Assembly: GCF_019320115.1 (NCBI RefSeq) | Contig: NC_089585.1 | Coordinates: 145,221,769-145,285,768, forward strand | DNA: 64,000 nucleotides | Reading direction: 5' to 3' | Source of the DNA: Miscanthus floridulus | Taxonomy: Eukaryota; Streptophyta; Magnoliopsida; Poales; Poaceae | Shown here: piece by piece, positions 32,499-44,700 of the stretch | How positions within the stretch are numbered: the first letter of the stretch is position 1 | How the letters are laid out: each line of letters opens with the position of its first letter | Notes under the pieces: model-generated | What the model was told of the DNA's origin: nothing | Seen by the model: only the letters and a program-made list of their open reading frames with translations | Database searches by the model: none | Program-made: the position numbers and the translations under genes

Positions 32499-34530
32499 CT
32501 AGCAGGTCAGCGCAACTAGGGAGTCCATGCCCTTCCTCTGTTGGCCCTGCCAGCTTGTTCGCATGCTCCTCCACCAGGCCAGCAGGGAACCAGCCACCGG
32601 TGGCAATGGCCGACCGAGGGTGCGGCAGATGTTGAACCACAACTCTCGTGCGTAAGGGCAATTGCATAGGATGTGGTCGATTGTCTCCGGAGCCTGATCG
32701 CAGAGATAGCACTCCTCTTTAGCCTCCAACCCATGCCTTGCGCGTCGATCGTTCGTCCAGTGGCGTCGCTTGAACGCAAGCCATAGGAAGATCTTCACTT
32801 TCAGTGGCGCCCATGTCTTCTAGATGGGCGAATGTCCTCAGAACGGAATGGAGCCTGCGTGGAGCATCTTGTAAGCAGACTTGGCGATGTACTTGCCATC
32901 GGGCGTCCTCCTCCAAGCCGTCTTGTCCGCCTGATCACTGAACACCATGTTGGCGGTAGCTTCCCAGAGATCCAGGTACTCAGCAATTGCCGCGGAGGTC
33001 ATGCTTCCCCTGATCCCTTGCGTCCATTGCCTATCTGTGATTCCTTGGCGAACGGTGAGCCTTGATCTTGTTCTCCTTGGGATCAGCTGCACCAAGTTTG
33101 GAGCGATGTCCGACGGCGCTGAACCCTGGAGCCACCTGTCGTCCCAGAATAGCATCGCTGTGTCATCACCCAGGATCGTGAACGTGGATGCTCGGAAGAA
33201 CTCTCTGACCTGCGGTTCTGTGCTGATCGGCAGCTCGCTCCAAGCGCGCGAGTCATCGGTCCTTTGTAGCCATAACCAGCGAGACTGCAGTGCGTAGCCT
33301 GGTCAGCCTGAGATCGGTGATCCCGAGTCCTCCCAATTCCGTTGGCCTACAAACCGTGTCCCAGGCCACCATGCATTTTCCACGCACCGAAGTGTCGCCA
33401 CCAGCCCACAGGAACTTCCTGTAGATGGCGTCTATCTCCTTCCTCGCCCAAGGTGGAGGGCTGTCTGCCATCATCGAATAGATCAGCACGGCTCGGAAAA
33501 CCGACTTGATCCACACCGGTCTCTCGCTCCTGGCCATAAGCGATCCATGACAGGGTGGGAGCTTCCTTGCTACTGCCTCAACGATTGAATGGACTTCCGC
33601 CTTGGTGGCCTTCTTGGTGCTTAGTGGAAGCCCCAAGTAACGGATTGGGAATTCTTTGACTTGGCAACCGAGGATGGTGACGATCTCCTCGAGCGCCTCC
33701 TCGCCACCGAAGATATGGGTGATAGAGCACTTGGACAGGTTGGTCATGAGACCTGAGGCTTCCCCAAACACTCGGAGTATCTCCTTTACGGCCCTTGCTT
33801 CTTGCGCTGATGGCCTTATGAAAAGGATCACATCATCGGCGTAGAGGCTGCATTGGTACTTGATCTGTTGCAGCTGCATTGGGCGCAAGACTCCGTCTCT
33901 GGACGCCTTGGCAAACATCTTATGAAGCACGTCCATGGCGACGATGAAAAGCATCGGAGATAATGAGTCACCTTGGCGCACTCCTCTGAGATTCTTGATC
34001 GGTGGCCCAAGGTGACCGTTGAGGCTTATCCTGGATGACCCCGTGGATAGCAGACCGGCGATCCATCTGCACCAGTTCCGGCCGAAGCCCCTTGCTTGCA
34101 AGAGTTCCAACAAGAAAGGCCAGGAGAGAGTATCAAATGCCTTTGAGATGTCGAGTTTCAGGAGGAGCATTGGGACCTTCTTCTTCCGAATGAGCACGGA
34201 AGCGCGCTGGATGTATTTGAAGTTATCTTGAATAGTCCTGTCACGGATGAAGGCATTTTGGTTTTTGTCAATCAACTCATCTAGCCTTGGTGCAAGCCTC
34301 AGCGCCAGGATCTTGGAGACCAATTTTACGAAGCTGTGTATCATTGTAATCGGCCTGAAGTCAGCCGGGCTGGATGCTCCCGCCTTCTTCGGTAGGAGGA
34401 CGATGATTGCGTTATTTAGCCTGTCCAGACCTCTGTGATCCCCGGAAGAGAAAGCCTGGATCACTGCCACGAGGTCCTCCTGAATGATGGGCCACGCGCT
34501 CTTGTAGAACGCGCCCGTGTATCCATCTGG
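32499..34530 (-). pseudogene. LINE reverse transcriptase with C-terminal zinc-finger domain, degraded
   Basis: The frame from about 34530 to 33253 begins GPDGYTGAFYKSAWPIIQED and shows classical non-LTR reverse transcriptase blocks: NAIIVLLPKKAGASSPADFR, LLLKLDISKAFDTLSWPFLL, GVRQGDSLSPMLFIVAMDVL and the catalytic SLYADDVILF. After a frameshift near 33280 it continues as FWDDRWLQGSAPSDIAPNL and TPDGKYIAKSAYKMLHAG, and after another near 32840 as KIFLWLAFKRRHWTNDRR with the cysteine/histidine cluster CYLCDQAPETIDHILCNCP. This is the order found in plant L1 ORF2. Missing 5' endonuclease and the frameshifts make it dead. Confidence 0.88.
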
Positions 34531-35129
34531 CCCGGTGCTGAAGGTTCTCGTCAGAGTCGTCGAGAGGCTCAGGAGTGCTGTGCTGGCCGCTCTGGCGATG
34601 ATGGCGCTGGTCGTCTCGGTGGAGTTCCTGGACGGCTTCGTCGTGCTCTCCTTCTTCCCGGACGCCGTCACGATTGTCCTGTACTACGTGGTGAAGCTGT
34701 TCTCGGCGTGTCAACCCCGAGAGGAGAGCTCACCGCTGGATTTCACCTTCCGGATCGTTGCCGCCGCGGGGTTCACTCTAATGACTGGACTCTATACGGC
34801 TTTCATGGGGACAGATCACTATGGCTTTCATGGTTCTGTCAACCTTGAGCCGTCTGGCAATCCCACTTCACATGCCTGAGGCTGGAGTGGGAGGAGTCAT
34901 CGAGATCGGCGTTGCTGGTGTCGCTCTCGCTTTTCCCCTGCTGGCGCTTCTGGCTGCCATTCCATTGGTGCTCAAGGTCTTCGTCGACCATTACGTCAAT
35001 CGTTAGTCTTTGGCTGTTTGGTGGGAACTGGCGCAATTCTTCCTGTGGTAGAGTACATGCTGTAGAGTGCCAGCAGTAACTTTTTTCATTACTGCATTTG
35101 GCACTCAGTCCGGATACCCTTCTCTGATA

Positions 35130-35244
35130 CTTTGCCTGTTTCAAATTATAAGTCGTTTTGTTTTTTCTAGGTATATTGATTGCCATGTATCTAAATATAT
35201 GTACCTAGAAAAGCTAAATGACTTATAATTTGGAACGGAGGAAA
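35130..35244. mobile_element. Stowaway (Tc1/mariner-type) MITE
   Basis: TA at 35128-35129 and 35245-35246 flank a palindromic 115-bp unit: the left arm CAAATTATAAGTCGTTTTG and right arm AGCTAAATGACTTATAATTTGGAACGGAGG, with CTAGGTATA / TGTACCTAGAAAAG in the middle. This is a classic Stowaway layout. It sits in the 3' flank of the membrane-protein pseudogene. Confidence 0.85.
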
Positions 35245-35774
35245 TAAGTCCTTATTTATTAATGCATTTGGTGCCACAAATATTTATGTTCTTTTCTATG
35301 AATTCAATCAAATTTTAAAAAATAATGACTTACGACAACTTTAGGAATTCACTTTTTTTTCATGAGTACGATTGGCTTATTACTTGAACCGCATTCTTTC
35401 TATTTTCCCCCCTCTACCTGTTTGTAAGGCTTCCTAATATTGCTTTTTTCTAGTTGGCCGAAAAATTCTTTCTGGTCTGTGGTTACTGAGTTCTTAAGGC
35501 TCGTTTTTTGGTTCAAAGGAATTCATAGGAATTTCAAAGGAGACGGATTCCTCCGGAAAAGGGAAACACAAACACGTGATCGTCGCGTGGAGCATGGACG
35601 GCGCGATGTGGGCTGGCCCACCCTCTCCCTCTCCCTCTCCCTCTCCCACATGATCATGCCCACGTGCCCGCGCCCACGCCCCACTGGAGAGGAAAGGAAG
35701 AAGACGACAGTGGCGTTAGGGTTAGGGTTCCGCCGGGTTATGGAATGAATCTCTGACAGCCTTAGAAGGGGAGG
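35245..35774. other. Spacer up to the Tat-like element
   Basis: AT-rich then GC-rich sequence. It holds a hexanucleotide CCCTCT microsatellite at about 35619-35647 and a short TTAGGGTTAGGG run near 35716 that is too short to be telomeric. No gene is supported. Confidence 0.45.
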
Positions 35775-38700
35775 TGTCGGTGCAGAAAATGACCAACACG
35801 TAAATATTTGTAGTTTTGCCGTACGTTGTGATCGGATATGGCCTAACACTTAATGACACATGGTTTATACTGGTTCAAGCAACGTGCCCTACGTCCAGTC
35901 TGAGTCGGTTTGTGACTTTATTCCTGAGCTCAGGTGCTCGAAGTTTGCTGTGGGGTTACAAACGAAAGAGAGAAAGATGGGGGGTGCAAGAGGTACGGTC
36001 GTACTCTGGTCAGAAGGGCCAAGAGTGACGGGAGCTCCGCTATGTGCTAAGTGTTTGAACATCTGTTGTTCGTTGGGATCCTTGATCGTTTGGATCATGT
36101 GTATGTTGTTTGAGTTGTCCACTGATCCTCCTGTTGGGAGAGAGCGCATCCCCTTTTATAGATGAAGAGGACAACCTTACAAGCGAGAGAGAGAGAGAGA
36201 GTACATATACTACTAAGTCTTGTTGCCCATGCTGTCGGCTACAAGATGATTGTAGGCGCCCATAACACTGTTGATGTTAGACGCATGTGGGAGGTTTTTA
36301 CCGTGTTCTCCATGTAGAGCAAATGATGGCGCCTACAACACTGTTGATGCCCAGAGGCATGTGGGGTGAGTCTTACCGTGTTTTTCTGGTATGGGAGTTG
36401 ATGGCACCCATAATACTATAGGGTAAATGTTGACGGCTACAACACTGCTTGGGTTCTGGCATGCCTGGAAGGTTGCAGGGCCCCCTTCTGGCATGTCCTG
36501 TCGGTACTGTCCAGCAGGTGTACAGGGTACGGTCCTTGGTTTTGCGGTTGACTTGAGCGTCCTGTTTTACTTGCTCCGCCCGTTTCCTAGTCCTCACTGA
36601 GCGGGCGTCCCCGGTCGGTTGGTCCCAGTCGACTCTGACTGCGCCAGTCGGAGAAGAGCTGTAAGCAGGGGTTCGGTGTATCCCCGATCAGAGACGCGGG
36701 TCGGAGTCAGAAGCGTTGTTGGCCAGGCCTTCTGGTCGGAGAGGCGGGCCGAAGTCGGAAGCGAGCGTTGTTCCTCCTCGACCAGGCCTTCTGGTCGGAG
36801 AGGCAGGCCAGAGTTGGAAGCGAGGCCATTCGGTCGGAGAGGTGGGTGTAGGGTCGAGCTAGCGACTAGAGGGGGGTGAATAGTTGTTTCTAAATCTTAA
36901 TCGCACCTGCTAACCAAAATAAGTACGGAATTAAATCTATCGATCTAGCCAAGACTATACCCCTCTATCTATGTTCTCTAGCACCTTGCAAAGATCCTAA
37001 TTAAGCAATTAAGGTGTCGGGCTAACTAGAGCTCACCTAACCAATTCTAGAAGCAAGGTCATACAAACCTATGCCACTAGTACTTCAAGTAATGAGGGAG
37101 CTCCTACACATTCTAGTATGCAAAAGCACAAAGCCACCTAGGCTTACTAGCAATGCTCAATAACAAGATAACCAATGCTAAATTAGAGAGCACAAATACT
37201 TAGCTACACAAACTAAGCAATGTGACTAACAAGGTTACACAAACCAAATTAGTCATGCAAGGGAGCTACTTCTATGCTACACAAGCAAGAAGGTAACTAG
37301 TGAGCTATACAAGCAAACTAATTACAAGAGCAACTACACAAGCACAATATATATAAAAATAATTACAAGCTTGTGTAACGAGGATGCAAACCAACAAGAA
37401 TACAAGGATGACACGATGATTTTTATGTCGAGGTTCACGTGCTTGCCAACACGCTAGTCTCCGTTGAGACAAGCTCCAAGGTTGCCGCCGGTCCTCTTGC
37501 TAGTGGTGACCCACAAGTCACACTCTCCCACGTGGAGTGCTTACCACAAGCTCTAGCACTTGACCCGGCCGGACCACTTGTCGCCGTTTGCGTCTCGCTT
37601 TACTAGAGTTGCTCTTCGCGGCTTTCGCGGGGCGAGCACAATGCCCCTCACAAAGCTCTTCTCCGGAGCACCGCACAAGCTTCTTGCAGGCTTCGACGGA
37701 GACCACCACCAAGCCGTCTAGGAGGTGGCAACCTCTAAGAGTAACAAGCACCACCGGCTTGTAACTCGATCACCTAGTGCCACTCGATGCAACCTCACGA
37801 TGCAATCACACTAGAATCGCTCTCTCACATAATTGAATGATCACTATCAAGCATATATGAGATGGAGGGCTCCCAAGCACTCACAAGCATGGATACAAAG
37901 TCCCCCAAGGTGCTCAGCCCAAGCCATGGCCGAGACCACCTTCTATTTATAGCTCCATGGGCTAAACTAGTCGTTACCCCTTTACTGAGCAAATTTTGGG
38001 ACGACCGGACGCTCCGGTCAGATCGACCGGACGCACTCTGCCAGCGTCTGGTCGCTCTACGCCATCCATGTGTCACTCTGCGTTCAACCAGAGAGCTCCC
38101 CGAGCCTCTATTTTGCGACCGAACGCGTCCGGTCCACCATGACCGAACGTAGACCAACGTCCGGTCGCTCTATGCCTATGCGCCTAACTATAGCGCCACC
38201 TACGTCACCATACATCAGCACTGACCGGACGCAGACCCTGAGCGTCCGGTCACTCTTCGTGCCAGCGTCCGGTCACAAGACCGAGATCACGCGCTCACTG
38301 CTGCCACTGATCGGACACGTCGGTCCTGCCGAGGCCAGCGTCCGATTAGTTCTGTGAAACCCTATCTTTTCTGTATAGGGCGCCGGTGGCACCGTTGGAC
38401 TATCCGTACTCTATGGGCAGACACTCCGCCAGTGAAGTTTTGAACCCTTCTCGCCTCCATTTCATCGCCGAGTTGATCCACATCAACTTCAACTTCATCT
38501 CCTTTATAAATATGCCAACACCACCAAGTGTGCACCACCATGTGTATGTGTGTTAGTATTTTCACAATCATTTTCTAAAGGATTAGCCACTCAACTTGCC
38601 ACGCCACTCAATCCTAGCAATGATGCAAAGTTAGATCACTCGAGTGGCACTAGATGACCGATATGTAAACAAGTTTGCCCCTCTTAATAGTACGGTCATC

Positions 38701-39451
38701 TATCCTAAATTCGGTCATAAACTTCTCTACACACCTATGACCGGTTAAATGAAATGCCCTAGGTTATACCTTTGCCTTGCGCATTCCATTCCATCTCCTC
38801 CAATGTTGATGCAACACATGCACGAACATGATCAACAATGATATGATTCACTTCATATCATCACATGATCATATTGGTTCATCAATCTTGACTTTACTTG
38901 CTTTTCACCGTTGCCTTCGTCCATTGGAGCCAAGTCTTGCTTAAGCTTCACCGCCACGCGGTCCATCGCTCCAAAGCCTCTAACTTGCCCTTCATGCTTG
39001 CAACCAGTCCATCAAGCTAAGTCATGTCTTGATCTTCTCCACCTTGATCATATGACTCAATGTCATGTCTCATTTGCAATGAGCTCCTTCGTCATCACAT
39101 GTGTGAGCTTTGCAACATCTCCACGCCATTTTCACCTTCATGGCATATGTTGCTCACACACATATACCTATGGACTAATCACCTGTGTATCTCATATAAA
39201 CACAATTAGTCCACCTAGGTTGTGATTCAATTATCAAAACTACACAAGGGCCTTTTAGCGGGCTAGAGTCAGAAGCGGGCGCCATTCCTCTTTGGCCAGA
39301 CCTTCTGGTCAGAGATTGGATCGCCCTTCTGGCCTATCATTAGGTTTTTGGGCCAACCCAAGAGTTGCATGTCATTGGCAACATTATCTATTGGGTCGAG
39401 CCTTTGTTGGGAAGCTAGTCCATGAGGGACCCTAGGTTTATGAACCCGACA
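35775..39451 (-). repeat. 3' LTR of the Tat-like element, carrying a nested solo LTR
   Basis: The native parts are 35775-36846 and 39258-39451. They match the right LTR nearly base for base in blocks such as CACGTAAATATTTGTAGTTT and the GGTCGGAGAGGCGGGC series. A GA microsatellite near 36183 is shared. The solo LTR at 36847-39257 interrupts it at GGTCGGAGAGG. Confidence 0.88.
36847..39257 (-). mobile_element. Sirevirus-type solo LTR inside the Tat 3' LTR
   Basis: Read on the minus strand the 2411-bp unit starts TAAAAGGCCCTTGTG and ends CGACCCTACA; the TG start has decayed to TA. GTGGG (36842-36846) and GCGGG (39258-39262) flank it; the uninterrupted site in the other Tat LTR reads GAGAGGCGGGCC (near 54379), which confirms the insertion point. 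CCGGACGCTCCGGTC-type palindromes occur at 38000-38290, and the complement of the right part ends with CTATTCACCCCCCTCTAG as in the other Sirevirus LTRs here. No interior remains. Confidence 0.85.
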
Positions 39452-39739
39452 GGAGCCCTTGGGCGATTCGGGTAGAATCATCTAGGGGATTTTTTGTCTT
39501 GACGGTGGGTGCACGCGAGCACACCCGTGGGTGTAGCCTCCGGGTGATTTAGGTAGAATCACCTACGGGTATTTGTAAGCGGGCGTGTGTGTGTGCACCT
39601 TGGTGGGCGTAGCTTCTTCTTTCCAGTTTCTGACCCTTCATTTCTAGGAGCATGGTTCCAGGTGTTTGGTCGTGGCTAAGGGACAGCCGAGGGATTGGGT
39701 GAGGCGGACTAATGGACCTAGGTGTCCGGCGTAGCCGAT
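39452..39739. other. Sequence adjoining the Tat 3' LTR
   Basis: On the minus strand this is the end of the element before its 3' LTR. The polypurine tract is poor: GCCCAAGGGCTCC adjoins the LTR. GTGGGTGCACGCGAGCACACCC forms a small imperfect palindrome near 39505. No gene. Confidence 0.5.
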
Positions 39740-40410
39740 GGATCAGGTGAGATGAAGTCACGGATCTAGGCGTCGGACGAGCCGAGGGATCGAGCAAGCC
39801 AAAGGCACGGATCTAGGCGCTAGGTGCAATGAGGGATCAGGCAAGCTAGAGTCATGGATCCAGGCGTCGGACGTGTCGAGGCGTTTGGATGCAGGCGCTA
39901 TGCGCAACGAGGGATCAGGCAAGCCGGAGTCATGGATCCAGGCGTCGGACGTGCTGAGGCGTTTGGACATGCCGAGGGATCGGGCGAGTCAGAGTCGCGG
40001 ATCCAGGCGTAGGACGCACCGAGGCATTTGGATGCAGGCACTGTGCGCAACAAGGGATCGGGTGAGCTAGAGTCACAGATCCAGGCGTCGGACGTGCCAA
40101 GGCGTTTGGATGCAGGCGCTATGCGCAAAAAGGGATCGGGCGAGCCGGAGTCACGGATCCAAGCGTTGGACGTGCTGAGGCATTTGGACGTGTCGAGGGA
40201 TCGGGAGAGCTAGAGTCACGGATACAGGCATCGGACGTGCCAAGGTGTTTGGATGCAGGCGCTGTGTGCAACGAGGGATCGAGCGAGTCAGAGTTGCAGA
40301 TCCAGGCGTCAGGCGTACCGAGGGATCGGGCGAGTCGGAGTCGCGGATCTAGGCGTCGGATGCGTCGTAGGATCAGGTGAGTCAGAGTCGCGGACCTAGG
40401 TGCAGCCATG
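39740..40410. repeat. Minisatellite in the 3' untranslated region of the Tat-like element
   Basis: About ten degenerate units are anchored on GGATCCAGGCGTCGGACG-type sequence near 39762, 39811, 39856, 39933, 39999, 40078, 40155, 40219, 40298 and 40344, spaced roughly 45-80 bp. Many units also carry GAGGCGTTTGGATGCAGGCG and GAGGGATCGGGCGAG. Long frames on both strands (for example DAWIHDSSLPDPS on minus) are by-products of the repetition. Confidence 0.85.
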
Positions 40411-41737
40411 GTGTTGGGCGTCTTGAGCCCCTAAGCCCCAATGGGCTCGGTAGGGGTCAGTTTGAGTTTTTGTGCATTACCCCGTCCGTGGTTTCTCACA
40501 ACCGGAGGGGCTGAGCTAATGTCGCTTGCCTCGATGGCTCAAGTGACGCGCTTGATGAGCTCGCTAATGGGCATGTTTGAGTGAAATCTAGGTCCGACGT
40601 TTGTGACGAGGTCGGCATAGCCCTCATGTGGCATTTCACTGCTCCTTTACCCGTGTCCTGGTAGATGCCTGGGTCGTTCCGGAGACCGACCCGGGTGGCC
40701 CGCTGGCCTCCCCTCGATAGAGATTCTATGGACATGGCTCTAGGTTAGGATCAAACGAGAAGGTTGAGATGACCCTGTCTGCCTTAGGGCAGACTGGGTG
40801 AGGACCGCTCGAGGCTCATCTATGTTTTCTCCCCTGGCTCTGTTTGACGTGAGGCGGCCTCGAGCCCTTCGTGGGCCGGCCTTTGAACCTCGATCAGTCG
40901 TTGCTCATGTTGAATGAGGCAACTGCCGCTTTGTGATGCAACACAGAGCATTATGATACATTTAACTGCATATGCGATGCCTTGGATGTATGGAATTAAT
41001 GAATGCATGCATAGATGAATGTGTGAATGCATTGCATGAATGTATGAATGACAACAGATGAATGAATGATCATATAAAGAAATAGTGAGGGTTGGTAATG
41101 TTACCTTGATGACTCGAGTGATGGGGTTTGAGGAGCTCCTATCGGATATATCCGACCAGGATCCACGCTCATCATTCGTGATGGAGTCGGCATGGCCCAC
41201 ATGGGGCATCCCTCTGCTCCTTACCTGTCTCTCGGTGTTCGCCTGAGCCATCTAATCGATTCAGGAAGCCCGTTGGTCTCTCCTGGGCAGAGATCCCATC
41301 ATTGGGCCTTTCCATGTTCCGCTTGGGAAGGCGGAGAGCCACCTGCGTGTAGTTGCGCCTTGTTTCTCGCGCCCGGTGTGCGGTAGTGGTGGGCCATACC
41401 TAGGCCACATCTCGGCTAACTAGGTGCCGTTTCATCGGGCAGGGTGCGTCCCATCAGTTAGGGCGCGTCCTGTCGTTTCCCATCCGCATTGAATGGGGGA
41501 AGGGAGAGGGTTTTTCACCCCAATCCCTTGTGTTTCCCCAACTGTTGCACCACCTCTTTAAATAGGGGAAGGGAGAGGGTTTTTGTCTTGTTCCTTCGCC
41601 TATTCCCCATATGCTGCCTCTCCTCCTTCTTCCTTCTTGTCGAGAGCGTTCGTGCGCCATGGTGTTTCCTAGAAAAAGAAAGGGGAGAGCAAGGGAGAGG
41701 AGAAAGCTCATAGATCCATTTGTGAATCTAGAGCACA
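40411..41737. other. Interior spacer of the Tat-like element with two diverged repeats
   Basis: Segments at about 40500-40740 and 41100-41320 share GACTCGAGTGATGGGG-like, GAGTCGGCATGGCCCACATG-like and CCCGTTGGTCTCTCCTGGGC-like blocks, so they are an old direct duplication. A degenerate GAATGAATG-type microsatellite lies at 40995-41075. The 41470-41660 part is a probable leader of the antisense ORF. Confidence 0.5.
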
Positions 41738-44700
41738 ATGTCGAGCTGGAGGTCATCCATTGTGAGGGAGTCGGTGCTAGCCGCCTTCACCGAGAAGGGG
41801 TTACTGCCGCCGAAGGAGGTGGCGCACTGGAGGGCTCCTGCGGGGGAGGATTTCCCACAACCTCAGGACAACGAGGTTGTCTCCTTCCTCGCCTTCCATG
41901 AGCACGACTTAGGATACCCCACACACTGGTTCCTACGTGGGCTCCTCAATGAGTGGGGCCTGGAGCTACAGCACCTCAATCCGACTGGGGTGCTACACAT
42001 CGTCGGATTCGTCCCCGTGTGCGAGGCCTTCCTTGGGATGGAGTCGCACGTGGATTTCTTTCGGTGGATGTTCTCTGGGCAAGCATTGTTGGAGGGGAAG
42101 TCGCTCAGGGTTGCACCGGTGGGGGGCTTCGCACTGCAGAAGAAATCGAGCGCGTCGGGCTCTTGCCCCACGTACACCCCCTGCGATTCCAATCAGGGGT
42201 GGCATGGAAAATGGTTCTACATTAGGAACTCGGTGGAGGCATCGTTCCTACCTATCACTGGCAGGAGGTCGGAGAGGCAGGACAGTTGGTCGTGGGGCCC
42301 TTCTAGTCGGGAGAAGAAGAAGCTGGAGATCATCGGGGTGGAGCTCCAGAAGCTGGTGAAGCAGGGCCTTGACGGGGTGCGTGTGTTCCACACCTTCTTC
42401 TGCCATCGGGTCACCCCGCTAGCGGAAAGGACACGACCGATGTGGATGTACAATGGCCCGATGGACCCCGACCGCGCATCATCGGAGGAGCTATCGAACG
42501 ACGAGGTCTAGAGTCGCCTCGACCAGGTGCTGCAGCTAAGGGCCAAAGAGACCCTTGATGGAAAGCCCGGACCTTTTCACACCACGAAGCTATCCAAACT
42601 GGTATGCTCCCCTCTCCTTATTCCGTGTTCTTTTCCCCTTTTGCTCTCTTGTATCTTGACTTTGAGTCATCCGTTTCGTAGGGACTCGGAGTTTACAAGT
42701 CCCGGCCGCATTTTCTGAAGGGGCCGGAGGGCGCGGCACAGCAAGCCGCCCTAAAGGAGGCGACAGTTGAGAAGAAGAAGAAGAGAGCCAAGAAGGCTCG
42801 ATGAAAGCATGAGAAGGAGATGGAGATCGCCCGGCGTGTGCGGGCTGGGGAAAATAGGAGCGACGTCGAGTCGGAGCTTGAGTCGGAGGACCCCACGGAG
42901 GTGGGGGATGATGCGAGCTCTTCTAAGAACGAGAGGGGTCGGGAGGTCGTGACTTCGGCGGTGCGTCATGAGCCTACGGCCGCGTCTACCGGCAGTGGGC
43001 GTGAGGTGAAGAGGCACGGTGACATTCTCGTGCCAAGGAAGTGTGCCACGAGCTCGGACGCTGTCGGCGAGTGGGAGGCAAAGCGGACGAGGTCGTCGCG
43101 CTCTTCAGAGGCATCGTTGGCCTTGTCCCCACCTACTTTGAGTGCGATAGGGTAGGCCAGATGGTTGGAGGAGTGGCCTCGCACCTGTGCATTGTCGGGG
43201 CCAGTGCCAGTGCACGACCCACAACAGGGGGATGCCCCGCTAGCTGCTTTGGTCGGTGCGCCCCAAGCCAGCGGTCGTGACGATGTGGGGGCGGCGCCTT
43301 CATAGCCGATCGCAAGTACGGCGGCGGCAGCAGTGATGGTGTTGGCGGTGATCCCAGTGACCATGGCAGAGGTTGGGTCGGAGGTGACCCTTGTGGCTCC
43401 TCCCCCACCGACTGTAGCGGAAGAGGACAGGGAGGTGGGGCTCCCTGCCTCGTCGGGTGGAGGGCCGCATGACTCACCCTCCCCAATCGGAGTTGGAGGT
43501 GCTAGGGGGAGATGTGGCTGGGCCAGAGGCAGAACGTCTGTCGGCAGCCCATGAAATTGAGGTAGTGGAGATCCCCTCTGATGGTGAAGCAGGTGATGAG
43601 GTGGAGCCGTCGGTGCCATTGTAGGAGCTGGCGGTGGTCCGATCGTCAGCTGGGCCTTCCAGCGGGCTGGGGGCTACCGACCTGGTGTGGCCCTACCCCA
43701 AGGACCCAAGGAAGGTTAGGTTCATCCTTCGAGATGAGCAGAAGTGTCAGCTCTAGGACATACTTGGGGGAGAGGACTTGCGATGGAGTCTGATCTTGCC
43801 CAAACCAGGGTGAAGCTGGAGGAGGCCCTGGAGTGGGTCAATTACGTCCAGCAGGCGGTCACGGCCGACCTGCCCCATGTCATAGAGGTGAGTTTTCTGC
43901 ATTTGTCCTTGACTCCTTGTCTTTCATTGGTTGCCTCAGCATGCTTGCTTCTTGTTTTACAGGGTCTAGAGGGGATGTCAAGCCGCAAGTCTCTTTTCCT
44001 CCGGATGGAGCATGCCCAGGAGGACGAGATGTCATGGTGGGTCGCCGAGCTCGAGTGCGAACTAGAGTCCACCCGCCATGAGTCCCAAGACCAGGCGGCG
44101 GAGGTGACCGAGGCGCGGGAGGGTGGAACTGCTCGCGGCGGAGCGGGCGACCGCCGCCGAGCGGGGACTTGAGGCGGTGAAGGTCTATCAGGCGAAGACT
44201 GAGGCAATGCTGTAGAAGTCCCTGTCAAAGACTGAGGTGGTGCTCCAAAGTACCCTGGAGACCCTAGAGACTGAGCAGAAGGCCCGATCGGAGGCCGACT
44301 AGGAAGTGCTCACGCTCCGAGGCCGGGTGCTTGGGACTGAGGAGTTGAACGCTCGATTGTGCGAGTAGGTGACTCAGCAGGAGGAGGGACTCTCCATCCT
44401 TGAGAACACTCGCCTTGGTACATACCCTTTCTGCTTTTGGTGTCTTGGTTTTTTCCTTTAGCCTACTTCTGAGCTTGTCATCCTTCTTCCAGAGCTAGGC
44501 GAAAAGGTTGGGTCGTTGGAGCAGGACCTGGAGATAGCCAGGGCGACAATTGGCCGGAATGCGGAGGCACTGGCCAAGACCCTTGAAGAGTGACATGCTC
44601 TCGAGGGGGAACTCGACCAGCTTCTCAACATCGCCCAGCTTCGCAACATCGCCCAGGTTGTTGTCTTGGAGGTCTTTGGGTTGGTGCCAAGTCCTAGAAC

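Larger units (their letters stand above)
32309..34530 (-). mobile_element. 5'-truncated L1-type LINE, minus strand
   Basis: The 3' end is at 32309, where a run of eight T (complement: poly-A) follows gene sequence GGACAACA. The element then runs on the minus strand through a G-rich 3' UTR (C-run 32443-32467 on plus), a zinc-finger reverse-transcriptase-linked domain and reverse transcriptase. It begins abruptly at the GPDG motif near 34530. Endonuclease and the N-terminal part of ORF2 are absent, so it was truncated on insertion. The exact 5' boundary is uncertain by about 10 bases and I found no convincing target duplication. Confidence 0.85.
31503..35006 (+). pseudogene. Multi-pass membrane protein paralogue, broken by frameshifts and a LINE
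   Basis: The start MSMDIEEEPHIGNGSIVEN leads to hydrophobic segments (FYQTVLSAIMVFVTAALASY, VLTILVAVTGGMLIVADTIL) that align in order with the intact protein at 60286-61488. After about 31935 the frame is lost. Pieces of the expected protein continue in other frames (ELGSRYDAAMKVTFH, then GIVFGYLKTPGSKQVK, then TYATSTLSLIAMMVCAMPLA to 32308). A LINE occupies 32309 to about 34530, after which the gene resumes (VLKVLVRVVERLRSAVLAAL, SFFPDAVTIVLYYVVKLF). Another frameshift occurs near 34818. The last piece LLALLAAIPLVLKVFVDHYV ends at TAG 35004-35006. At least three breaks besides the LINE make it non-functional. The family is one I cannot name; I infer an integral membrane protein only from hydrophobicity. 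Confidence 0.75.

Noticed and set aside
35716..35730. Telomere-like TTAGGGTTAGGG run
   Set aside because: Only two units; plant telomeres are TTTAGGG arrays.
39549..40409. Minus-strand repetitive protein with DAWIHDSS units
   Set aside because: Produced by the minisatellite; frames are broken every 60-100 codons and the other strand is equally open.
42966..43619. Minus-strand frame of 217 codons
   Set aside because: Shadow of the low-complexity linker of the antisense ORF on the plus strand; proline-rich and without domain.
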